A DNA stretch of 64,000 nt from Palsa-504 sp963847965 (lineage in GTDB: Bacteria > Actinomycetota > Actinomycetes > Streptosporangiales > Streptosporangiaceae): the NCBI GenBank assembly GCA_963847965.1, contig CAWKCG010000043.1:248001-312000 (forward strand). Reading direction: 5' to 3'. Shown here piece after piece: positions 48,903 to 57,330 of this stretch. A program made the translations under genes and the position numbers. Below the pieces are notes generated by a model, which was not told the origin of the DNA, did not search any database, and saw only the letters and a program-made list of their open reading frames with translations. Each line of letters opens with the position of its first letter. Position 1 is the stretch's first letter.

Positions 48903-49097
48903 ATGGCCGAGTATGCCTACCTCGTTGTCTACCTGCCGCGCGGAATGTCCCGAGACGCTCGCGACACCGCGAGGCGGATCCTAGCCGAGCACGCCGAGTA
49001 CGGGGACTGGGAACTGTCCAGGCTCCGGCTCAACGCGGACGGCAGCAGGAAGGCTACCCTACGAAGGCGGATCATACGCCCAGTCCGCACGCTGTGA
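48903..49097 (+). CDS. DUF5703 family small protein
   Basis: The 64-residue protein starts MAEYAYLVVYLPRGMSRDAR and contains AEYGDWELSRLRLNADGSRK and a basic end (LRRRIIRPVRTL). This matches the short actinobacterial DUF5703 family. The ATG at 48903 has AGGA upstream; a longer frame to 48573 is antisense to topA and is rejected. It lies in the usual place for this family, divergent from topA and next to the M20 peptidase. The function is unknown. Confidence 0.8.
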   Translation: MAEYAYLVVYLPRGMSRDARDTARRILAEHAEYGDWELSRLRLNADGSRKATLRRRIIRPVRTL

Positions 49098-49166
49098 ACT
49101 CATCCGGCGACATGTCGGATCGGACACGGCTCCTACCTGCGGAAAGCCGACCATCGCGGTCAAGCG

Positions 49167-50477
49167 TCAGCAGAGATCGAGAAACCTGTCAAGGACCCTC
49201 GTGCCGAATCGCAAGCCGTCGACCGGGACTCTCTCATCGATCCCGTGGAACATGCCCGAGAAGTCCAGATCCGGCGAGAGCCGCAGCGGGGTGAACCCGA
49301 AGCAGCGCATGCCGAGCCGGCTGAACGACTTGGCGTCGGTGCCACCGGACATGCAGTAAGGAAGGACCCGGGCACCCGGGTCTTCCCCGGTCAGCGCGCT
49401 GGTCATCGCGGCGTACAGGTCGCCGTCCGGCGTCGTCTCCAGGGCGATGTCGGTGTGGATGAACTCGCGGGTCACGCCCGGGCCTAGGACGCGGTCCAGT
49501 TCGGCAAAGAACTCCTCCTCATGCCCGGGAAGGAAGCGCCCGTCGATTTCGGCCTCCGCGGTCTGCGGCACCACGTTGACCTTGTACCCGGCGCGGAGAA
49601 CGGTCGGATTCACCGTGTTCCTCAGCGTCGCGCCGATGAAGCGGGAGATCGCGCCGATCTTGCCGAGCGCCAGCCCCGGATCGTCCTCGGCGAACTCGAT
49701 GCCGAGCGCCTCGCAGACTCCCTCGAGGAACGCCCGGGCCGAAGGGATCAGCCGCGTCGGCCAGTCGTGCCGCCCCAGCCTGGCGATCGCCTCGGCCAGC
49801 GTGGTCACCGCGTTGTCCGGCTGGATCATCGAGCCGTGCCCGGCCGTGCCGCGCGCCGTCAGCCGCATCCAGGCCATCCCCTTCTCCGCGGTCTGCAGCA
49901 GGTAGAGCCGCTGCCCGGCGAGGGTCAGGCTGAACCCGCCGACCTCGCCCACCGCCTCGGTGACGCCGTCGAACAAGCCCGCGTGGCTGTCCACCAGCCA
50001 CCGGGCCCCCCAGGTCCCGCCCGCCTCCTCATCCGCGGTGAACGCCAGCACGACGTCGCGGGCCGGCGGGCGGCCTTCGCGCTGCCGCTGCCGCACCACG
50101 GCGAGGATCATCGCGTCCATGTCCTTCATGTCGATCGCGCCACGCCCCCACACGCACCCGTCGGCGACGTCCGCGGCGAACGGGTCGTGCCGCCAGTCCG
50201 GCGCGTTGGCCGGGACCACGTCGAGGTGACCGTGGACGAGCAAGCCCGGCCGTTCGGCGTCGCGGCCGCTGATCCGCGCCACCACGCTCGCGCGCTTCGG
50301 GTGCGACTCCAGGATCACGGGGTCGAGCCCGGCCTCGGACAAGAGCCCCGCCACGTGCTCCGCGGCCAGCCGCTCCCCCGGACCCGAATGATCCCCCGGG
50401 TTCGACGTGTCGATCCTGATGAGGTCCCGGCATATGTCCACGACCTCGTCCTGCGCGGTCACCTGGTTCGCTGTCAC
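49167..50477 (-). CDS. M20/M25/M40 family metallopeptidase (dipeptidase-like)
   Basis: From the GTG at 50477 (TANQVTAQDEVVDICRDLIR) the protein has 436 residues. LLVHGHLDVVPANAPDWRHD contains the first metal ligands, WGRGAIDMKDMDAMILAVV the bridging aspartate, and AFTADEEAGGTWGARWLVD the catalytic glutamate pair. The dimerisation domain follows, and CMSGGTDAKSFSRLGMRCFG supplies the last region before the final ligand. It cleaves or deacylates peptides or N-acyl amino acids in the cytosol. A longer frame to 50618 lacks similarity. The upstream tRNA-Leu is divergent. Confidence 0.88.
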   Translation of the reverse strand: MTANQVTAQDEVVDICRDLIRIDTSNPGDHSGPGERLAAEHVAGLLSEAGLDPVILESHPKRASVVARISGRDAERPGLLVHGHLDVVPANAPDWRHDPFAADVADGCVWGRGAIDMKDMDAMILAVVRQRQREGRPPARDVVLAFTADEEAGGTWGARWLVDSHAGLFDGVTEAVGEVGGFSLTLAGQRLYLLQTAEKGMAWMRLTARGTAGHGSMIQPDNAVTTLAEAIARLGRHDWPTRLIPSARAFLEGVCEALGIEFAEDDPGLALGKIGAISRFIGATLRNTVNPTVLRAGYKVNVVPQTAEAEIDGRFLPGHEEEFFAELDRVLGPGVTREFIHTDIALETTPDGDLYAAMTSALTGEDPGARVLPYCMSGGTDAKSFSRLGMRCFGFTPLRLSPDLDFSGMFHGIDERVPVDGLRFGTRVLDRFLDLC

Positions 50478-50626
50478 CGCTCCATCGTCCCACTCCGGCT
50501 GCCGGGGCGCCCGGGCGCACCGCCTGGCCGCCCCACCCCGGGCCCGCAGATTCGCCGCCCCAGCCACTTCGCCTGAGGCCCCTCGGTTTGCTAAGGTAAG
50601 CCAGCCGGCGTACCACACCGTCGAGC

Positions 50627-50711
50627 GTCCGGGTGGCGGAATAGGCAGACGCGCTAGCTTGAGGTGCTAGTGCCCGTTAAGGGCATGGGGGTTCAAGTCC
50701 CCCCTCGGACA
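50627..50711 (+). tRNA. tRNA-Leu (anticodon GAG)
   Basis: The acceptor stem GTCCGGG pairs with CTCGGAC, the anticodon arm GCTAGC-TTGAGGT-GCTAGT gives anticodon GAG, the long variable arm TGCCCGTTAAGGGCA is typical of tRNA-Leu, and the T-arm is GGGGGTTCAAGTCCCCC. The discriminator is A and no CCA is encoded. Confidence 0.95.
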
Positions 50712-50725
50712 CTTTTTCGAAAAAG
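50712..50725 (+). terminator. Short palindrome behind tRNA-Leu
   Basis: CTTTTTCGAAAAAG immediately follows the discriminator base. It is a perfect palindrome with a T-run, the only terminator-like signal before the convergent DUF2442 gene. Confidence 0.5.
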
Positions 50726-50785
50726 ATGCTGTTAACTGCCGTTAAGCTGAACGCCTGCTGGGTTCAGCGCCGGATCTGGGGTGTG

Positions 50786-51055
50786 TCAGGCGGCGACGAG
50801 CGGATGGGCCTTCGCCTGCTCATAGAGGGGTTCTGGTGCGAGGTCGATACCGCCGGGCCAGGCGATAGTTCCCGCCTCCGGGTCCACCCGGACCTGGGCG
50901 AAGTAGGCCGGGTCATCCAGCGGCTCCAGGACGCCCGTCCATGGCTCAGCCGAGAAGTCGACATCGCCGGCTGTGGCGTCGCTGAACAGCAGCCGGAGCA
51001 CCTGGTCGCCGACCACGGCGACACCTACCACGACCGGCAGGTAGTTCTCACTCAC
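50786..51055 (-). CDS. DUF2442 domain protein
   Basis: The GTG at 51055 gives 89 residues: SENYLPVVVGVAVVGDQVLR, LLFSDATAGDVDFSAEPWTG, FAQVRVDPEAGTIAWPGGID and LAPEPLYEQAKAH. This is the DUF2442 pattern (beta-rich, ending in W(P/E)G.D..P..L). The gene starts ten bases behind the DUF4160 gene, so the two form an operon. DUF4160/DUF2442 pairs are widespread and have been suggested to act as toxin-antitoxin-like modules; that role is not proven. Confidence 0.85.
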   Translation of the reverse strand: MSENYLPVVVGVAVVGDQVLRLLFSDATAGDVDFSAEPWTGVLEPLDDPAYFAQVRVDPEAGTIAWPGGIDLAPEPLYEQAKAHPLVAA

Positions 51056-51065
51056 ACCCACAATC

Positions 51066-51329
51066 CTACGGCAGCGGCTCGATCCCGAGCAGAGGCTCGT
51101 TCCGCCTGGCCCGCTCCCAGTTCGCCAGAATCTCCTCCCTCCGCAGGCTGGCCCACTCCCTGACGAACTGAAGCGCCCGAGGTTCCAGGCTGCCGGCAAG
51201 CACGTCTCCGTTCATCGAGACCGAGGCGCGGCGCCCGGCATGGTACGCATGAAAGTGCACCACTGGGTGGTCCCGCTCGTTCCAGTACATGTAGATCACC
51301 ACTCCGTAGAATGCGCTGATCCGCGGCAC
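51066..51329 (-). CDS. DUF4160 domain protein
   Basis: The 87-residue protein reads MPRISAFYGVVIYMYWNERD, HPVVHFHAYHAGRRASVSMN and ALQFVREWASLRREEILANW. The PRIS.F.G..I.M.....-HPP.FH..Y pattern is the DUF4160 signature; here HP(V)VHFHAYHAG is complete. It is the first gene of the two-gene operon with the DUF2442 gene. The pair lies next to a tRNA gene and a mobile region, as expected for a portable module. Confidence 0.87.
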   Translation of the reverse strand: MPRISAFYGVVIYMYWNERDHPVVHFHAYHAGRRASVSMNGDVLAGSLEPRALQFVREWASLRREEILANWERARRNEPLLGIEPLP

Positions 51330-51542
51330 GGCACGACAATAACCGGATTGCCCTCATCGCTCCCGAGGAGCGCCCCAAATCGTCGCCAGGCGCAGACGAG
51401 CCGCCATCGAGGCGCGGGCGTCCTGCGGACTCGCGAGTGAATGACCGCGCCAGGTCGAACGTGCGTTTCCCGGGTCGGCCGCGGGCCGCGGGCTGCGGCG
51501 CGAACGTTGCCGCCCGTCAGGCTCCGGGTTACCGTCGGGCGT

Positions 51543-53234
51543 GTGAACGAGCTAGATGGCGGCGCCGGTGCCGTCGGCCGGGAGCTGGGCCATGATCCAC
51601 CCGATCAGGCGCGGCTGCGTCAGCTTGCTGAAGAGCAGGCGGCGTTGCGCCGGGTCGCGACGCTGGTGGCACGCGGGACGGCACCGGAGCAAGTGTTCGC
51701 GGCGGTCATCGAGGAGGTCGGGCGACTGCTTCCGGTCGATGTGGTGAGCATGAGCCACTACCAGGAAGAGGGTGTGCTCACCTTCGCCGCCAGGTGGGGC
51801 AAGCGAGCCAGCCACTTTCCCGTCGGCTACCGATTGGCGCTTGGAGGACGCAACGTGGGCACGCTGGTCTTCGAGACCGGCCGTCCGGCCCGGGTCGACG
51901 GCTATGCCGGCAGCTCCTCGGGCCCGATCGGTGCAGTTTCCCGCGAGGCCGGCCTCCAATCGTCGGTCGGGTCGCCGATTATCGTCGACGGCAGCCTGTG
52001 GGGCGTGATCGCCGCCGGCTCGACCCTGGCGCCGCTACCGGCGGACACCGAGGCGCGACTGGCGTCGTTCACCGAACTCGTGGCGACCGCGATCGCCAAC
52101 GCCGAGAGCCGCGCCGCCCTGGCCCGGCTGGCCGAGGAGCAGGCCGCGTTGCGGCGCGTCGCGACGCTCGTCGCGGGCGGGACGTCGCCGGACATGGTAT
52201 TCGCGGCGGTCGCCGGGGAGATCAGGCAGCTGCTTCCGGTGGACGTGGCCAGCATGTGCCGCTACGAGCCCGGCGGTGTGCTCACCTACCTCGCTGTCCT
52301 GGGCAGTGCGGGCGAGCACTTTTCCGTTGGCAGCCGGCAGACGCTCGGAGGGAAGAACCTAGCCACCCTGGTGTTCGATACCGGCCGTCCGGCCCGGATC
52401 GACCGCTACGTCGATACCTCTGGCCCGATCGGTGCTGCCTCTCGCGAGGCGGGCATGAGCTCCGCGGTCGCCGTACCGGTCATCGTCGAGGGCCGCCTTT
52501 GGGGCGCGATCGTCGCCGGCTCGACCTTGGAGGAGCCGTTGCCGCCGGACGCCGAGGAGCGCCTGGTCTCGTTCACCGAGCTGGTGGCCACGGCGATCGC
52601 GAACGCTGACAGCCGGGCGGAGCTGCTGGCCTCCCGCGCGCGGATCGTCGCCGCTGCCGACGAGGCGCGGCGGCGGATCGAGCGTGACCTGCACGACGGC
52701 ACCCAGCAGCAGCTGGTGTCGGTGCTGCTGGACCTGCGGGCGGTGCAGGCGGCGGTGCCCCCGCAGCTCGGCGAGCTGGACGGCGGGCTGGCGCGCATCG
52801 CCGAGCGGGTCACCGGCGTGTTTGAACAGGTGCGGGAGATATCCCACGGGATTCACCCCGCGATCTTGTCGGAGCGGGGCCTGCAGGCCGCACTGAAGAT
52901 GCTGGCGCGCCGGTCCGCGGTGCCGGTGGAGCTGGATCTGCGCACCGGGCCGCGGCTGCCCCGGCCGGTCGAGGTCGCGGCGTACTACGCGGTGTCCGAA
53001 GCGCTGGCCAACGCGGCCAAGCACGCGCACGCTTCCGCCGTGCACGTCGAACTCGATACGCCGGACACGGCGCTGCGGCTGGCGATCCGCGACGACGGGA
53101 TCGGCGGAGCCGACCCTGCCAAGGGATCCGGGCTGACAGGGCTCCGCGACCGCATCGAGGCGGTCGGAGGCACGCTCGACGTGACCAGCCCGGCCGGCGG
53201 CGGCACCACGCTGCTCATCGACATCCCGATCTAG
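51543..53234 (+). CDS. Sensor histidine kinase with two GAF domains (NarL-type partner)
   Basis: The GTG at 51543 gives 563 residues without membrane segments. Two tandem GAF domains follow each other (about 25-185 and 195-355), each opening with EEQAALRRVATLVA, so they arose by internal duplication. The HisKA_3 box ARRRIERDLHDGTQQQLVSV holds the phospho-accepting His384. The HATPase domain has SEALANAAKHAHASAVHVEL (N box) and DDGIGGADPAKGSGLTGLRD (G1/G2). It would signal to a LuxR-type regulator such as that at 57331. The GAF ligand is unknown. A truncated paralogue lies at 58167-58370. Confidence 0.9.
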   Translation: MNELDGGAGAVGRELGHDPPDQARLRQLAEEQAALRRVATLVARGTAPEQVFAAVIEEVGRLLPVDVVSMSHYQEEGVLTFAARWGKRASHFPVGYRLALGGRNVGTLVFETGRPARVDGYAGSSSGPIGAVSREAGLQSSVGSPIIVDGSLWGVIAAGSTLAPLPADTEARLASFTELVATAIANAESRAALARLAEEQAALRRVATLVAGGTSPDMVFAAVAGEIRQLLPVDVASMCRYEPGGVLTYLAVLGSAGEHFSVGSRQTLGGKNLATLVFDTGRPARIDRYVDTSGPIGAASREAGMSSAVAVPVIVEGRLWGAIVAGSTLEEPLPPDAEERLVSFTELVATAIANADSRAELLASRARIVAAADEARRRIERDLHDGTQQQLVSVLLDLRAVQAAVPPQLGELDGGLARIAERVTGVFEQVREISHGIHPAILSERGLQAALKMLARRSAVPVELDLRTGPRLPRPVEVAAYYAVSEALANAAKHAHASAVHVELDTPDTALRLAIRDDGIGGADPAKGSGLTGLRDRIEAVGGTLDVTSPAGGGTTLLIDIPI

Positions 53235-53547
53235 CCGGGACCTAAAGCTTCCGGCCCTGTCCGCATCGGCCATGACCGGGACAGAGTGAGCAAGCTCATC
53301 GGTGACTCCAATCGGTGCTCATGGGCAACCGGACGAGTACTGCGTCCCGGCTCGGCCGATGTGCTGTCCGTATCGCGTTATCCCCAGCCCCGCGCTTCCC
53401 GGCGCTCTCGTCGTTGCAGCCGGCGGGCCTCGATGCGTTCGTGCCGACGGGCATGAAGGTGATCGTGAGCGCCGGGCCGGGCCGGGATGGCCGTACCGCG
53501 GCCGGCGGCTGACTTAGTGGGTGACGCCGGAAGTTCGTCGGGGGTCG
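53235..53547. other. Spacer between histidine kinase and IS630-type transposase
   Basis: Two short plus-strand frames (53302-53517) show no recognisable protein. No inverted repeat matching the far side of the transposase gene was found, so the left end of that element could not be placed. Nothing else is seen. Confidence 0.4.
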
Positions 53548-54714
53548 TCAGGCTGCCTGCGGTAGTTCGGCCGGTAGTGGGGCGGCGTGCTTGCGGGCGC
53601 TGATCCGGTGGAGGAGCCGGGTCAGGTCCGCGGCGGTGAATTTCCAGTTGAACGGGCGGGCGGTCTGGTTGTAGCGGTCCGCGAACGCGAGCAGGGTGCT
53701 GGCGAGTTCATCCAGGCTGGCAAAGTCGTTGGGCGAGATGACTTTCTTCTGGGTGATGGAGAAGAAGATTTCCGCTTGGTTCAGCCAGGAGGCGTGGACC
53801 GGGGTGTGGATCATGATGGCGTTCGGCCAGGCGTCCTGCAGCCGCTGGACGGCGGCCTGGCCGCGGTGGTCTGAGCCGTTGTCCACGATGACGAACACCC
53901 GGGGCGCGTCCTTGTACTCCGGCGGGCTCATGACCTGGCCGATGAGGTCCATGAACGGGGCAATGCCGGTGGTGGCCGGGGTGGCGGCGAACACTGTCCC
54001 GGTGTGCACGTCGAGCGCGGCCAGCAGGGCGAGGGCACCGTGCCGGACGTATTCGTGCTCGACCCGCACGGGCTTGCCGGGCCCGGCCGGGCGGGTGGGG
54101 CGGCAGCGGCCGCGGGCCTGGATGGACGGCTTGGCGTCCACGGACAGGATGCGGTCACCGCGCCGCAGCCGCTTGCCTTGGTAAAACCCCTGGTACAGGT
54201 CGAGGATGACCGATGCCCTGGCGGCGAAGTCCGGGTCGCGCGGACTGATCCACGACTGGTACTGCCACGGCTTGACCGGGTGCTCAGCCAGGATCCGCAG
54301 CACCGAAGACACCGAGAGCTGGCGGGCCAGCCCGGCCTTGGCGATCTCGGCCTGCAGTTCCGGACCGGTCCAGCGCGACAGCGGCACCCCGGTCGCGGCG
54401 GGCAGCTGGCAGGCCAGCGCGACGACTGTGGCCCGGGTCAGCTCGCTGATCCGCCGCGGCCGCCCCGAGCGAGGCAGATCAGCCAGCCCGGCCAGGCCGC
54501 GGGCGGCGAACCGGCCCCGCCACTTACGTACCGTGTCCTGGCTGATGCCCAGGTCACGGGCGATCCGGGCGTTGTCCCGGCCGCGCGCGGCAGCCAGCAC
54601 GATCTGCGCCCGCAGCCGGTCCCGGTGCGCCGTCTTCGCCCCCCGGACGCGGTTATTCAAGGTGATGCGCTCGCCGGCGCTCAGCACGACCGGCACAGCG
54701 ACGGGCAGCGGCAT
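53548..54714 (-). CDS. IS630-family transposase
   Basis: From the ATG at 54714 the protein has 388 residues. The N-terminus is a helix-turn-helix (ARIARDLGISQDTVRKWRGR, FAARGLAGLADLPRSGRPRR). The DDE_3 domain has the first aspartate in ILSVDAKPSIQARGR, the second in FVIVDNGSDHRGQAAVQRLQ, and the acidic third residue in HASWLNQAEIFFSITQKKV. All three are present and the frame is intact, so the protein could be active. I could not identify terminal inverted repeats or the TA duplication. A longer start to 54783 is possible. Confidence 0.9.
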   Translation of the reverse strand: MPLPVAVPVVLSAGERITLNNRVRGAKTAHRDRLRAQIVLAAARGRDNARIARDLGISQDTVRKWRGRFAARGLAGLADLPRSGRPRRISELTRATVVALACQLPAATGVPLSRWTGPELQAEIAKAGLARQLSVSSVLRILAEHPVKPWQYQSWISPRDPDFAARASVILDLYQGFYQGKRLRRGDRILSVDAKPSIQARGRCRPTRPAGPGKPVRVEHEYVRHGALALLAALDVHTGTVFAATPATTGIAPFMDLIGQVMSPPEYKDAPRVFVIVDNGSDHRGQAAVQRLQDAWPNAIMIHTPVHASWLNQAEIFFSITQKKVISPNDFASLDELASTLLAFADRYNQTARPFNWKFTAADLTRLLHRISARKHAAPLPAELPQAA

Positions 54715-54806
54715 GGCAGCTCCGAGGCAGATTACGGCGATGTAATCCGCTCCCGGGCACGGGATCCTAACCGGCCCGGACACCCTCGCGCGGCATGATG
54801 GGGCAC

Positions 54807-55409
54807 ATGCCCGCCATCCCGGAATCGACCCGCAGCTCGATCACCGTGCGGCTGCTGGATCACGCCGAGAAGAACTGGCCGCAGCTGGCCAGAATCCGCG
54901 CCAGGTACCACGGCAGCTTCGCCTACATCACCGGCGTGCTCCGCACCGGCGAGCAGATCCCGCTGTTCCGGCTCCGCTACGGCGGCTCCGCCCACTCCTT
55001 CGGCTTCGCGATCTATTCCGCCGCCCGCGACCGCTACGAAGACGCCGTCCTGCGCACCGGACTCCCGACCGGCACCCCGCAAGAAGCCCTCGACACCGCC
55101 TGCACCGTCCACCTGGCCGACGCCGAACCCCAAGACCCCGACGAATTAACGGGGCCTCCCACTCACCGGCCCGCCTGCGGCAAGCGGCGGCGCGGCGTTC
55201 ATCCGCACCGCCGTGACGGCGTTCTGCGCCGCGAAGCTCAGCGCCAGCGTGACCAGCACCGCTCCCAGGCCCGAGGCGTCACGGTGGCCGAGGGCGGCAT
55301 CGAGGCCGTACAGCAGGCCGCGCGCCACGATCAGCGCGCCCCCACAGGGCCAGCGTGCGCACCGATCCCTGGCGCCACCAGGTGCCGTCGGCGTCCCGCC
55401 ACACTTTGA
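54807..55409 (+). CDS. Hypothetical protein with a read-through tail
   Basis: The first 113 residues form a coherent protein: MPAIPESTRSSITVRLLDHA, KNWPQLARIRARYHGSFAYI, LFRLRYGGSAHSFGFAIYSA and GTPQEALDTACTVHLADAEP. Similar short proteins are frequent beside actinomycete transposons, but I know no function. From about 55146 the frame is antisense to the DUF1453-like remnant and its residues look like noise, so the real stop may have been lost at that junction. The ATG lies 92 bp from the IS630-type transposase start on the other strand. Confidence 0.6.
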   Translation: MPAIPESTRSSITVRLLDHAEKNWPQLARIRARYHGSFAYITGVLRTGEQIPLFRLRYGGSAHSFGFAIYSAARDRYEDAVLRTGLPTGTPQEALDTACTVHLADAEPQDPDELTGPPTHRPACGKRRRGVHPHRRDGVLRREAQRQRDQHRSQARGVTVAEGGIEAVQQAARHDQRAPTGPACAPIPGATRCRRRPATL

Positions 55410-55650
55410 TGGTCTGGCCGCGCCACACGCCCAGTCCCACCGACACCGCCGCGCTGACCGCGAGCAGCCCGAGATCGGCGGGCACGTGCCAGGTCGAGGC
55501 GGGCATACTGCGGATCCCGAAGTAGGCCAGGACCAGCGGCGCCAGCAGCAGCAGCCGCGGCTTGACCCGGGCCAGCCGTATCTGCCGGGCCAGGACCCAG
55601 ACCACCGCGGCGGCTATCAGCAGCACGTCGGCTGTGATGTCAACGTTCAT
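55146..55650 (-). pseudogene. DUF1453-like four/five-helix membrane protein broken at a G5 tract
   Basis: The first frame gives MNVDITADVLLIAAAVVWVL, ARVKPRLLLLAPLVLAYFGI and TIKVWRDADGTWWRQGS, then goes out of frame. The second frame continues LIVARGLLYGLDAALGHRDA, LGAVLVTLALSFAAQNAVTA to the stop at 55146. Removing one G from the five-G run (55339-55343 as C5 on the plus strand) restores one protein of about 167 residues with WGALIVARG at the junction. It is paralogous to the intact gene at 55708-56265. Confidence 0.75.
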
Positions 55651-55707
55651 AACCCCTGTCCTGACAACTCGTCAGTACGTGATCGCTGAGTCACGAGGCG
55701 GGTCGTA

Positions 55708-56265
55708 TCAGCGGGCGGCACGGCTGGCGTCCCACTCCGGCGTGGCGATCGGCTGCGGCGGGGAGGCGGGCGGCTGGTGGACCACGTGGACCCGGCGGAT
55801 CTGCAGGACGCCCACCCGGGCCAGCACCTGACCGAAGGCCATCAGGACCAGCGCGGCCGTCCAGATGCCGGCGCCGGCGATGTCATGACGGACCGAGAAG
55901 CTCGCGACGGCGGGACCGCCGCCATGGTAGGCGTAATAGGCGAACCCGAACCGGAACCCCATGCCGGCCACCCACGTGATGACCGAGATGACGCCCGCCC
56001 GGAACATCAGCCGCTGCTCCTGATCGAACCAGATGCGGTCGGCCAGGCCGCTGAGCACGCCCAGGACAACGCCGACGGCGGCCAGGATGAGGATGAGGGC
56101 CAGGTCGTTGCCGCCGAGCGTGAACGGCCGCAGGTAAATGATGCCCGCGACGGCGAGCAGGACCAGCGGCAGCAGCGCCGCGCGGGGGGTGAGCTGGTGC
56201 GGGCGCACCTGGCGGAAGATGACCAGGATGAGCAGGATGTCTATGACGTAATCGGTGATGCTCAT
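55708..56265 (-). CDS. DUF1453-like integral membrane protein
   Basis: The 185-residue protein has about five hydrophobic segments (MSITDYVIDILLILVIFRQV, AALLPLVLLAVAGIIYLRPF, LALILILAAVGVVLGVLSGL, AGVISVITWVAGMGFRFGFA, AGIWTAALVLMAFGQVLARV) and a polar Pro-rich tail. RIWFDQEQRLMFRAG parallels VWRDADGTWWRQG of the neighbouring broken paralogue. Such proteins are found in actinomycetes beside signalling genes; the function is unknown. The pair is probably one operon, with this gene upstream. Confidence 0.7.
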   Translation of the reverse strand: MSITDYVIDILLILVIFRQVRPHQLTPRAALLPLVLLAVAGIIYLRPFTLGGNDLALILILAAVGVVLGVLSGLADRIWFDQEQRLMFRAGVISVITWVAGMGFRFGFAYYAYHGGGPAVASFSVRHDIAGAGIWTAALVLMAFGQVLARVGVLQIRRVHVVHQPPASPPQPIATPEWDASRAAR

Positions 56266-56658
56266 GGCATGCTCCTGAAAGCTAACGGGCCGACCGTTCC
56301 GGCGGAGTCGAGAGACGGTAGCCGCCGGCCGGTGAACACTGCCTTGTCAGCCTGCTGATGGTTCTCCGCGGGCACCGGAAGCAGGACCCAAGCCGATGGA
56401 TACATCCCATGGCCACGACTATCCTGAGTTCCCCGCTGGGAATCATCGCCACCAGCACCCACCGGCCCTACCGGCTGGCGGTAACCGGCCGGTGCCTGCC
56501 AGCCGGAATGCCGGCAGTAAAGCCAGCACCAGCCAACGACGGGCGCTGGCCGCGATGCGCCACCCGGCGGCCGGAGCGACCCTTGTGCTCAGCGCCCCGG
56601 CCGAGTGACCCGAGCCGACCGGAGCGTTCCACATAGCCGCAGGAAACAGGAGACCGGC
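56266..56658. other. Spacer of 393 bp
   Basis: A frame from the ATG at 56412 (MATTILSSPLGIIATS) is open for about 75 codons but shows no similarity or coherent structure. AGGAAACAGGAG near 56640-56652 is the ribosome binding site of the next gene. No repeat or terminator was noted. Confidence 0.35.
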
Positions 56659-56880
56659 ATGGAGCGTACCGACTGGATGAACGGGGGCCTGAACCCGGCC
56701 CACGCCCGGTTCCTCATGCTCACGGCGATCACCCATTACCGATTCACCTCGCCGGCCTGGGGGAGCACGAGGTCCGCAAAGCTCCATGACGAACTCGCCG
56801 CGTTCGACGCGCTGGCGGCCCGGGTGGTCAGTGACCACTGCGCGGCCCGAGATGCCCGGCGCTGGCCGGGCATCCGCTGA
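56659..56880 (+). CDS. Small hypothetical protein
   Basis: The 73-residue protein reads MERTDWMNGGLNPAHARFLM, LTAITHYRFTSPAWGSTRSA and LHDELAAFDALAARVVSDHC. It is soluble, mostly helical and has a single cysteine. The ATG follows AGGAAACAGGAGACC. No family is recognised. It lies 78 bp before the response regulator on the same strand and might share its promoter. Confidence 0.5.
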   Translation: MERTDWMNGGLNPAHARFLMLTAITHYRFTSPAWGSTRSAKLHDELAAFDALAARVVSDHCAARDARRWPGIR

Positions 56881-56958
56881 CCGGGCCGTTGTGGGTACAC
56901 AGCACATATTCCGGCTACCCGCAATGCGCAGGCGCCGCCGGACTGCCACGCTAATCTC

Positions 56959-57324
56959 GTGCTGATGCGCTGCCTGCTGGTAGACGACAACGCTGCCTTC
57001 CTCTCCAGCGCGCGGACGCTGCTCGGCCGGCAGGGCGTGACGGTCGTCGGCACCGCCTCTACCAGCGCCGAGGCGCTCCGGCTGGCCGCCGCGCTCGGGC
57101 CGGATGTCGTTCTGGTGGATATCTCGCTCGGCGATGAGAACGGCTTCGACCTAGCCCGCCGCCTGGCCGAGAGCAACGGCGACGGGGCCGCCATGGCGGT
57201 AATCATGATCTCCACGTCGGCCGAATCCGATTACGCGGACCTGGTCGCGGAGAGCCCGGCCGCGGGTTTCCTGCCGAAGACGGAGCTGTCGGCGGCGGGC
57301 ATCCAGCGGATCCTAGGCCGGTGA
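56959..57324 (+). CDS. Single-domain response regulator
   Basis: The 121-residue protein is only a receiver domain: MRCLLVDDNAAFLSSARTLL (acidic pocket DD), DVVLVDISLGDENGFDLARR (phospho-acceptor Asp in VLVDISLG), MISTSAESDYADL (conserved Ser/Thr) and AAGFLPKTELSAAGIQRI (conserved Lys). There is no output domain. The GTG at 56959 or the ATG at 56965 may be the start. It is convergent with the LuxR-type regulator, with a six-base gap. The cognate kinase is unknown; the GAF-GAF kinase at 51.5 kb is the nearest. Confidence 0.87.
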   Translation: MLMRCLLVDDNAAFLSSARTLLGRQGVTVVGTASTSAEALRLAAALGPDVVLVDISLGDENGFDLARRLAESNGDGAAMAVIMISTSAESDYADLVAESPAAGFLPKTELSAAGIQRILGR

Positions 57325-57330
57325 GCCCCG

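Noticed and set aside
49521..50576. 351-codon frame antisense to the M20 peptidase
   Set aside because: It is opposite a protein with all metal-site motifs and has no similarity of its own.
53302..53517. Small plus-strand ORFs between the kinase and the transposase
   Set aside because: No ribosome binding site, no coherent structure and no recognisable similarity.
53300..53547. Terminal inverted repeat of the IS630-type element
   Set aside because: Comparison of 53500-53547 with 54715-54790 gave no convincing complementary ends, so no element boundaries are claimed.
56358..56636. 92-codon frame in the spacer before the small hypothetical gene
   Set aside because: Pro/Arg-rich noise after the first 20 residues and no supporting context.
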